A stretch of 19,313 nucleotides of DNA from Methylophilaceae bacterium (lineage in GTDB: Bacteria; Pseudomonadota; Gammaproteobacteria; Burkholderiales; Methylophilaceae): NCBI GenBank assembly GCA_947379975.1, contig CANCPF010000031.1, forward strand, positions 1 to 19,313, in the 5' to 3' direction. Shown one piece after another: positions 1 to 5,157 of the stretch (within the stretch, counting starts at the first letter, position 1; each line of letters begins with the position of its first letter). The notes below the pieces were generated by a model, which searched no databases, had not been told where the DNA came from, and saw nothing but the letters and a program-made list of their open reading frames with translations. The translations under genes were made by a program, and so were the position numbers.

Positions 1-111
1 AACAGGAGCCAGTGGCCCAGAACGCAGTGCCACGTAGATAAATAAAATTAATAATGGTGCAATGACGGCTATCATCGCTAAGGTACGGCTTTTAATAGGT
101 AGGCGGATCAT
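1..111 (-). CDS. Efflux membrane-fusion (HlyD/RND adaptor-like) protein, N-terminus only
   Basis: Only the first 37 codons lie in the window; the gene continues past the left edge. They encode a short basic N-terminus (MIRLPIKSRTLA), one hydrophobic segment of about 18 residues (about 12-29), then ALRSGPLAPV. That is the layout of an inner-membrane-anchored periplasmic adaptor of a tripartite efflux pump. The ATG overlaps the TGA of the upstream tetR-family gene in an ATGA junction, so the two are probably co-transcribed and translationally coupled. A TetR regulator directly followed by an adaptor gene is a common efflux-operon arrangement, and this supports the call. No adaptor domain (lipoyl or beta-barrel) is visible, so any signal-anchored membrane protein remains possible. 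Confidence 0.5.
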   Translation of the reverse strand, partial: MIRLPIKSRTLAMIAVIAPLLILFIYVALRSGPLAPV

Positions 112-719
112 CGGATGGCCTCTATGCCACGTTTAAAAATAGCGAAGGCACCCGGCGCTTGGGTGCGCATAAGCTGAACATCATCTGCGAGTAACGATTG
201 CATCACTAAGCCCTGGACCGTACCAATAAATAAAGTAGTCGCAGCAGAGGTGTCGATTCCTGCCTCTAATTCACCTTGAGTTTTGCCGGCGATTATTAGC
301 GCAGATACTCGTTCCGCATATCGGCCAATCAGTGTTCTAGCCATGCGTTTAGGCGCGGTATCTTCTGAGTGCTGTAGCTGGCCAAACAACATACGTGGTA
401 CACCAGGATGGCTTGCAACAAAATCAATATGGGTCATGAATACGGACTCTAAAGCCAATAGCGGGGATTTTTCTGCTGCTATCGCTTTATCAACTCTAGC
501 AAGCAGATGCTCTGCAACCCATTCCATCACGGCCTGCCAAATTGCATCTTTACTTGGAAAGTGGCGAAATAAGGCGCCTTGTGTCAGGTTCATGCGCTTA
601 GCAATGGCAGCGGTTGTAATCTCGCTTGGATTTTGTTCAGCGGCCAATTCAATGACGGCTTCAACGGTCACTGCTCGGCGTTGGTCTGCCGGTAGGTTTT
701 TTGGTTTATTTTCTAACAC
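108..719 (-). CDS. TetR/AcrR-family transcriptional regulator
   Basis: The product is 203 residues, the usual TetR-family length. The N-terminal helix-turn-helix domain spans about residues 14-62. Its core TAAIAKRMNLTQGALFRHF is followed by PSKDAIWQAV, the classical recognition-helix signature of the family. The C-terminal two thirds are helical and variable, as expected of a ligand-binding and dimerisation domain; no ligand can be deduced. The start is GTG at 717-719, because an in-frame stop lies a few codons upstream and no early ATG exists. The gene has a near-consensus sigma70 promoter with a palindrome over the predicted transcription start, which points to autorepression. It overlaps the following efflux gene by four bases, so it is probably the local repressor of that pump. 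Confidence 0.9.
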   Translation of the reverse strand: MLENKPKNLPADQRRAVTVEAVIELAAEQNPSEITTAAIAKRMNLTQGALFRHFPSKDAIWQAVMEWVAEHLLARVDKAIAAEKSPLLALESVFMTHIDFVASHPGVPRMLFGQLQHSEDTAPKRMARTLIGRYAERVSALIIAGKTQGELEAGIDTSAATTLFIGTVQGLVMQSLLADDVQLMRTQAPGAFAIFKRGIEAIR

Positions 720-739
720 GGATATGGCTCACAAAAGAA

Positions 740-753
740 AGTAATTGATTACT
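740..753. promoter_or_regulatory. Operator-like palindrome at the tetR-family promoter
   Basis: AGTAATTGATTACT is a perfect inverted repeat, read as AGTAAT-TG-ATTACT. It starts immediately downstream of the predicted -10 box of the tetR-family gene and covers the predicted transcription start near 747. This is a typical autorepressor position. Binding by the adjacent regulator is inferred. Confidence 0.5.
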
Positions 754-782
754 ATCTTATTTGCAAAAAAGAGTAGTGTCAA
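754..782 (-). promoter_or_regulatory. Sigma70 promoter of the tetR-family/efflux operon
   Basis: On the minus strand, TTGACA (777-782, perfect -35) is separated by exactly 17 bp from TAAGAT (754-759, a 4/6 match to the -10 consensus). The predicted start near 747 gives a 5' leader of about 28 bases before the GTG codon. Confidence 0.7.
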
Positions 783-815
783 TCTACTTGCATAACTATA
801 AGCCAATTCTCGACA

Positions 816-851
816 GTCCGCTTTTGGCCCACAACTGACCCTAAAGCAGAC
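816..851. repeat. Intergenic hairpin repeat, copy 1
   Basis: GTCCGCTTT (816-824) can pair with AAAGCAGAC (843-851), with one internal C-A mismatch, around an 18-base loop that begins TGGCCC. The arms and the TGGCCCA loop element recur at 13627-13650 downstream of the nitrate reductase gene. This copy has about 11 extra loop bases (832-842). It looks like a small dispersed intergenic repeat; two copies are visible in this window. Confidence 0.55.
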
Positions 852-945
852 ATTCAATTAATGCCGTGGTACCAACATTCCCCTTACTCTAGCGAAATCT
901 CTACATAGGTGAGCATGCAAATCTAAACCATTTAGTAATGCATGA

Positions 946-960
946 GCACGGTAATGGTGC
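946..960 (+). promoter_or_regulatory. NtrC-binding site
   Basis: GCACGGTAATGGTGC fits the NtrC enhancer pattern GCAC-N5-TGGTGC exactly and is followed by A. It is centred near 953, about 120 bp upstream of the predicted sigma54 start, a usual enhancer distance. A second, half-matching TGGTGC lies at 979-984, so a weaker second dimer site is possible. Confidence 0.65.
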
Positions 961-1018
961 ATTTCATATAGAATTACTTGGTGCAAGATGCCGAGTATAT
1001 TTATTTATTTTTATTATG

Positions 1019-1031
1019 AATCATAAGGTTA
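1019..1031 (+). promoter_or_regulatory. Possible IHF site between NtrC site and sigma54 promoter
   Basis: AATCATAAGGTTA differs at one position from the IHF core WATCAR-N4-TTR. It is preceded by an AT-rich tract (about 995-1018). Its place between enhancer and promoter is where IHF commonly bends NtrC-dependent promoters. The motif is short, so this stays tentative. Confidence 0.3.
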
Positions 1032-1047
1032 ACCTTTTTTCAATAAG

Positions 1048-1062
1048 TGGCATGTTAATTGC
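1048..1062 (+). promoter_or_regulatory. Sigma54 (-24/-12) promoter of nasT
   Basis: TGGCATGTTAATTGC matches TGGCAC-N5-TTGC except for one base. GG (1049-1050) and GC (1061-1062) are separated by the required 10 bases. The predicted start near 1073-1075 lies upstream of the chosen nasT ATG at 1099. It also rules out the more upstream in-frame TTG at 1063 as the start codon. Confidence 0.72.
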
Positions 1063-1098
1063 TTGAATAATAATAGAAATGTACTGTTTGGATTCGCA

Positions 1099-1674
1099 AT
1101 GCTCTTTGTAATGTTGGTTGATGATGATTTAGCTAGAACTGCCCTATTAAAGCAATCATTGACGAACGCAGGTTATAAAGTAATTGCTCATCTATCCACT
1201 ACTGAGAATTTAGATGTTGCAGTACGTGAGATGCAGCCTGACATAGTTATTATCGATACAGATTCTCCAAGTCGAGATACTTTAGAAAATCTGTGTGTAA
1301 TGAATGAAACTGTGCCAAAACCAATAGTGATGTTTACCCATGACGGTGACATTCAAAAAATGCGTGAGGCAACTAAAGTTGGAGTGTCAGCATATGTGGT
1401 TGGTAATTTGGCATCAGACAGTTTAATGCCAGTGATTAATGCTGCGATTGTAAGATTCGAAGAAGTTAAGTTGTTAAGAGATGAACTTGACCAAACTAGA
1501 CTTAAGTTAGCAGAAAGAAAGGTTCTTGAAAAAGCTAAGGGACTTTTAATGAAAGAACATAGCTTTGATGAAGATCATGCTTATGCAATGTTGCGAAGTA
1601 TGGCGATGACTCAAAGCAAGCGGATGGTAGTGTTAGCAAGCGAAGTGATTGAGGCGGCAACGAAGCAACTTTAG
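1099..1674 (+). CDS. nasT: NasT-type response regulator / transcription antiterminator (ANTAR)
   Basis: The product is 191 residues. Residues 1 to about 115 form a receiver domain with the acidic cluster LVDDD (6-10) and a potential phosphoacceptor Asp53 in IIDTDSPSRD, a sequence typical of NasT proteins. Residues about 125-187 form an ANTAR RNA-binding domain: a coiled-coil-like helix (LRDELDQTRLKLAERK) followed by EKAKGLLMKEHSFDEDHAY and the AM...VASEVI-type end. In this family the ANTAR domain binds paired hairpins in the leader of nitrate assimilation mRNA and prevents termination. ATG 1099 was chosen because GGA precedes it at suitable spacing and the receiver then begins at its usual place. 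The gene lies behind an NtrC/sigma54 promoter, and an attenuator follows immediately. Confidence 0.9.
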   Translation: MLFVMLVDDDLARTALLKQSLTNAGYKVIAHLSTTENLDVAVREMQPDIVIIDTDSPSRDTLENLCVMNETVPKPIVMFTHDGDIQKMREATKVGVSAYVVGNLASDSLMPVINAAIVRFEEVKLLRDELDQTRLKLAERKVLEKAKGLLMKEHSFDEDHAYAMLRSMAMTQSKRMVVLASEVIEAATKQL

Positions 1675-1695
1675 TCATTAGATATTAATTTATGG

Positions 1696-1716
1696 CGTTA
1701 CATAAAAAATGTAGCG
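1696..1716 (+). ncRNA. First leader hairpin in the nas attenuator
   Basis: The arms 1696-1703 and 1709-1716 can form eight pairs (one a G-U) around an all-A loop of five bases. It belongs to the untranslated leader between nasT and nasS. The loop lacks the A1/G4 hexanucleotide pattern, so its role in NasT binding is unclear. Confidence 0.4.
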
Positions 1717-1734
1717 GCAAGTAGTGATGTTATT

Positions 1735-1749
1735 GGGTATTTATTACCC
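1735..1749 (+). ncRNA. Second leader hairpin, candidate ANTAR P1
   Basis: GGGTA (1735-1739) pairs with TACCC (1745-1749) around the loop TTTAT. It sits three bases upstream of the canonical-looking P2 hairpin, where the P1 partner of a two-hairpin ANTAR target would lie. Its loop is five bases (seven if the last pair opens) and has no G4, so it is a non-standard P1 at best. Confidence 0.4.
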
Positions 1750-1752
1750 GTT

Positions 1753-1766
1753 GGGCAAAGGCGCCC
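1753..1766 (+). ncRNA. ANTAR-target (P2-like) hairpin with A1/G4 hexaloop
   Basis: GGGC (1753-1756) pairs with GCCC (1763-1766) around the hexaloop AAAGGC, with A at loop position 1 and G at position 4. These are the conserved loop bases of ANTAR RNA targets. Bases 1758-1766 also belong to the 5' arm of the terminator, so the two structures exclude each other, as expected of an antiterminator. Confidence 0.6.
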
Positions 1767-1806
1767 TTGCAATGGTTTTTTAACCGGTTGCAAGGCGCCT
1801 TTTTTT
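1758..1806 (+). terminator. Intrinsic terminator (attenuator) between nasT and nasS
   Basis: AAGGCGCC (1758-1765) pairs perfectly with GGCGCCTT (1794-1801). After one bulged C, TTGCAA (1767-1772) pairs with TTGCAA (1788-1793), and GGTT/AACC extends the stem. A T-tract runs from 1800 to 1806. This is a very stable intrinsic terminator placed before the rest of the nas operon, with its 5' arm shared with the ANTAR-type hairpin. Confidence 0.88.
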
Positions 1807-1842
1807 GTTTTGTAGATTTGAATGTTGTTTGAGGTTGGTGAC

Positions 1843-2982
1843 ATGGACTTTAATAATTTATCAATGCCAGAGCTGTCTGAAGTGACAATAGGATTTATTC
1901 CTCTCACCGATTGCGCACCAATTGTTGTCGCCTCCAGAATGGGGTTTGATAAAAAATATGGCCTCAAGATCAATTTATCTAGAGAAGCTTCATGGGCTGC
2001 AATTCGCGACAAGTTAATAAGTGGGGATCTTCATGCAGCGCATTCTTTATATGGAATGATCTATGGCGTTGCACTTGGTATAGGTGGCCAGGAAAAGAGC
2101 CTGTCTGTATTGATGACGTTGAATCAAAATGGCCAAGGAATTACCTTATCAAATCAATTAAGAAGTGCTGGGGTAGATTCCGGCGCTGAATTAAAGACTT
2201 ATTTAACTCAGCAGAAAGAGAAGCTTACTTTTGCACAAACCTTCCCTACCGGTACACATGCAATGTGGCTTTATTATTGGCTAGCTAGCCACGATATTCA
2301 TCCACTACAAGATATTAAAACAACAGTCGTTCCACCATCTCAAATGGTGGCTACTCTCCGATCTGGTAGTGTTGCCGGCTATTGTGCGGGTGAGCCTTGG
2401 AATGCGAGAGCGGTTTATGACAATGTTGGATTCACCATTGCAACTAGCCAAGATGTTTGGGAAGACCATCCAGAGAAAGTGCTAGGAGTTACTGCTGAAT
2501 TTGCCGATCTTTATCCGAAAACATGTCGCGCTATGGTGATGGCGATCCTTGATGCTTGTCGTTATTTAGATGTAATGGCTAATCGAGAAAAAGTTTCAGA
2601 TTTACTGGCAGCCCCAGATTTAATCGACGCGCCAAAGCAAATCATTCATGACCGATTCATCGGTAAATACGACAACGGTAATGGCAAAGAATGGCAAGAC
2701 ACTCATCCTATTAAATTCTTTAATAACGGGACGGTGAATTTCCCATACCTATCAGATGGGATGTGGTTCACAACACAATTTAAACGATGGGGTTTACTAA
2801 AAACAGATCCTGACCACTTAGCAATTGCTCAAAAAATAAATCGTGTAGATCTTTATACCGAAGCAGCTGAGGCTCTAGAAATTACCGTTCCTAATCAACT
2901 AATGAGGAGCAGTAAATTGATGGATGGTGTTGTTTGGGATGGAAATGATCCAGTCGGATATACAAACAGCTTTAAATTTTAG
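1843..2982 (+). CDS. nasS: NasS-type nitrate/nitrite sensor (cytoplasmic NrtA-like protein)
   Basis: The product is 379 residues of the NrtA/CmpA/NasS periplasmic-binding-protein fold. It opens with VTIGFIPLTDCAPIVVA and carries further family blocks: GFDKKYGLKINLSREASWAA, the HAAHSLYGM segment, LTFAQTFPTGTHAMWLYYWL and AGYCAGEPWNARAV. It lacks a signal peptide, lipobox or Tat motif, so it should stay in the cytoplasm. No nrtB/C/D ABC components occur in the window. Both facts favour NasS, the sensor that holds NasT inactive until nitrate or nitrite binds, over a transporter subunit. ATG 1843 is preferred over ATG 1822 because GAGG (1831-1834) is at correct spacing. It is the first gene beyond the attenuator. 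Confidence 0.8.
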   Translation: MDFNNLSMPELSEVTIGFIPLTDCAPIVVASRMGFDKKYGLKINLSREASWAAIRDKLISGDLHAAHSLYGMIYGVALGIGGQEKSLSVLMTLNQNGQGITLSNQLRSAGVDSGAELKTYLTQQKEKLTFAQTFPTGTHAMWLYYWLASHDIHPLQDIKTTVVPPSQMVATLRSGSVAGYCAGEPWNARAVYDNVGFTIATSQDVWEDHPEKVLGVTAEFADLYPKTCRAMVMAILDACRYLDVMANREKVSDLLAAPDLIDAPKQIIHDRFIGKYDNGNGKEWQDTHPIKFFNNGTVNFPYLSDGMWFTTQFKRWGLLKTDPDHLAIAQKINRVDLYTEAAEALEITVPNQLMRSSKLMDGVVWDGNDPVGYTNSFKF

Positions 2983-3008
2983 AACATATTTCTTTAAGGA
3001 AAAACGGA

Positions 3009-4373
3009 ATGGCTCAACCAAATAGATTCAAAAAATTGACCTTAGCTGTTTTGCTAGGGCTGACTAGCTTATCAAGCCTTGCTGAAGACTTTGTCAAAGT
3101 AGACGAAGCACCATCAACCATGATGGATGCATTCATCATGGGGACCCCCATGACCAGCTTCCGTTTGCGTTATGAGAATGTGAACCAACAAGGCAACGCT
3201 CCTACACTAACCCCTGCTAGGCAGCTCGAGGATGCTAATGCCTTAACATTGCGCAGTTTAATTGGCTGGAAAACAGCAGTCTTCAATAACTTTAGTTTCA
3301 CGCTCCAACTAATCAATGTGAGTAAATTAGATAGCGACTTTAACGATAGCACCCCAACCTCTGGCGCTTTTACATCCGGCTCTAATCAACCAAATAAATT
3401 AGCATACGCAAAAGTAGTTGACCCAGATTACACAGGCATCAATCAACTGTATGTCGACTGGAGTGGTATTCAAAACACAAATGTACGCTTAGGTCGCCAA
3501 CAGATTAATTTAGACAATGTACGTTTTATTGGAGATATTGGTTTCAGGCAGGTAATGCAAGTATTTGATGGTATTTCTATATCAAATAAATCCATTCCAG
3601 ATACTGAAGTTTATTTATCTCATTTAGAAGCAGTCCAACAGGTTAACACTGAGTTACGTACCAACGGTGCGCTAGATATAGCGCACGTTAAATACAAACT
3701 AACTCCAACAGAATCTTTGGTTGGCTATGGATACTTTTCAAGCTTTAGTGACTTGGGTTTTGGAACTGCTTGGTTAGCTAATGCCACTGCAAATCAATCT
3801 AATCAAATCATTGGACTACGGTTGGATGGCGCTCATCCAATTGACCCCGATTTAAGAGTACTTTATACCGCAGAATTTGCGCATCAAGGTAACTACCAAG
3901 GCGGTGATAGCCGCATTGATGCCAACTACTATAAAGTTGGCGGCGGTATAGGGGTAAATAATTTCTCTATTAGAGCAGATCAGGAGTTGTTAGGTAGCAA
4001 TAATGGTACTTATGCTTTTCAAACACCATTTGGCACTAACCATCTATTTCAAGGCTGGGTTGATAAGTTCCTAACAACACCGAAGGAAGGTCTCAGAGAC
4101 TCCTTTGTCACCGCTGCATACAAATATAGTAATTTTGTTTTTAGTGGGGAATACCACCTATTCAACTCTGATGCTGACTTCAATAAAGTTGGTGGCGGCA
4201 TGGGCAACAAATACGGCACTGAAGTAGATGCCGCAATGACTTATAACTACAGTAAAAACATCAGTACAAAAATTGAATACGGTAAATTCTCTGAAGGTGA
4301 CCAGTATCTTGCTACGGCTAGTCGTTTCAGAGATACCAATAAGTTCTGGTTAACAGCCATGTATGCACTTTAA
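3009..4373 (+). CDS. Outer-membrane porin, alginate-export-like beta-barrel
   Basis: The product is 454 residues. A signal peptide (basic MAQPNRFKK, then hydrophobic LAVLLGLTSL) probably ends near residues 24-25 at SLA-ED. The rest is rich in alternating amphipathic strands with many Asn, Tyr and Gly residues (SFRLRYENV, NQLYVDWSGI, VRLGRQQINLDNVRF, FVFSGEYHLF, ISTKIEYGKF). This is the look of a single-chain beta-barrel of the alginate-export-like porin group. The barrel end is FWLTAMYAL, without the common terminal Phe. AAGGA precedes the ATG. Its place between nasS and cobA suggests a nitrate or nitrite pore; substrate cannot be read from the sequence, and this is inferred from context only. 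Confidence 0.75.
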   Translation: MAQPNRFKKLTLAVLLGLTSLSSLAEDFVKVDEAPSTMMDAFIMGTPMTSFRLRYENVNQQGNAPTLTPARQLEDANALTLRSLIGWKTAVFNNFSFTLQLINVSKLDSDFNDSTPTSGAFTSGSNQPNKLAYAKVVDPDYTGINQLYVDWSGIQNTNVRLGRQQINLDNVRFIGDIGFRQVMQVFDGISISNKSIPDTEVYLSHLEAVQQVNTELRTNGALDIAHVKYKLTPTESLVGYGYFSSFSDLGFGTAWLANATANQSNQIIGLRLDGAHPIDPDLRVLYTAEFAHQGNYQGGDSRIDANYYKVGGGIGVNNFSIRADQELLGSNNGTYAFQTPFGTNHLFQGWVDKFLTTPKEGLRDSFVTAAYKYSNFVFSGEYHLFNSDADFNKVGGGMGNKYGTEVDAAMTYNYSKNISTKIEYGKFSEGDQYLATASRFRDTNKFWLTAMYAL

Positions 4374-4392
4374 TAAGTAGTTGGAGATAGAC

Positions 4393-5142
4393 ATGACAGG
4401 TTCAGTATTTCTTGTAGGCGCTGGACCTGGCGATCCAGATCTAATTACGTTAAAAGCAGTAAACGCTTTGAAAATAGCAGATGTCGTTTTGGTTGATGAT
4501 CTTGTAAATCCTGTGATATTAAATCATTGCCCTCAAGCAAGAATTGTTTATGTAGGCAAAAGAGGTGGATGTAAATCAACACCACAGGATTTTATCAATC
4601 GAATGTTGGTTTCAATGGCTGAGAAAGGGCTGAAGGTTGTTCGTTTAAAAGGTGGAGATCCTTTTCTCTTTGGTCGTGGTGGAGAGGAAATGCTTGCATT
4701 ACAAACTGCCGGAATTCATTACGAAGTAATTTCTGGTGTCACTAGCGGTATAGCTGTACCAGCAAGTTTAGGTATCCCAGTAACGCACAGAGCCTTTACC
4801 CATGGCGTCACTTTTGTAACTGGCCATACGCAAGATGGTGATCAGCCAAATTGGCAAGCGTTGGTTGCGAGTCAAACCACTTTAGTAATTTATATGGGCA
4901 TTAAGCACCTGCCTGAAATTGTTAAAAGTTTATTAGATGCAGGCATGAGTCATGAAATGTCAACTATAGCTATCCAGCATGGAACATTAAAAACAGAGCG
5001 TCATGTAAAGGCACCATTAAGCATGTTGTCTATGGCCGTAAAGCAAGAAAATTTAGGTAGCCCAGCGATTATTGTTATAGGTGAGGTTGTTCGTTTAGCT
5101 AAAAGTGAAAGATTAATAGCTGCACTAGAAATAGCAGCCTAG
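4393..5142 (+). CDS. cobA: Uroporphyrinogen-III C-methyltransferase (SUMT)
   Basis: The product is 249 residues, the length of single-domain SUMT enzymes. It catalyses two S-adenosylmethionine-dependent methylations of uroporphyrinogen III to precorrin-2, on the route to siroheme, the prosthetic group of NirB. The two SUMT signatures are present: VGAGPGDPDLITLKA at the N-terminus (residues about 8-22) and VVRLKGGDPFLFGRGGEE in the middle, followed by GVTSGIAVPASLGIPVTHR and MGIKHLPEI. It has no CysG-type dehydrogenase/ferrochelatase domain, so that step must be encoded elsewhere. ATG 4393 was chosen over TTG 4381 because GGAG (4383-4386) fits as its ribosome site. It sits directly before nirB, its likely beneficiary. 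Confidence 0.92.
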   Translation: MTGSVFLVGAGPGDPDLITLKAVNALKIADVVLVDDLVNPVILNHCPQARIVYVGKRGGCKSTPQDFINRMLVSMAEKGLKVVRLKGGDPFLFGRGGEEMLALQTAGIHYEVISGVTSGIAVPASLGIPVTHRAFTHGVTFVTGHTQDGDQPNWQALVASQTTLVIYMGIKHLPEIVKSLLDAGMSHEMSTIAIQHGTLKTERHVKAPLSMLSMAVKQENLGSPAIIVIGEVVRLAKSERLIAALEIAA

Positions 5143-5157
5143 TTTGAGGAGAAGCAC

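Larger units (their letters stand above)
784..1098. other. Regulatory intergenic region upstream of nasT
   Basis: No credible coding sequence was found here. The region holds a hairpin repeat (816-851), an NtrC-type site (946-960), an AT-rich stretch with a possible IHF core (1019-1031) and a sigma54 promoter (1048-1062). The stretch 856-940 shows nothing recognisable. Confidence 0.7.

Noticed and set aside
1063..1098. Upstream extension of nasT from TTG 1063
   Set aside because: The extension starts immediately after the sigma54 -12 element and before the expected transcript start, and it adds residues not typical of a receiver domain.
1698..2012. Minus-strand reading frame across the leader and the nasS start
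   Set aside because: It crosses the terminator and the regulatory hairpins, and no family features are visible.
1843..2982. Calling this gene nrtA, an ABC transporter binding protein
   Set aside because: There is no signal peptide, lipobox or Tat motif, and no permease or ATPase genes follow; its place next to nasT fits NasS better.
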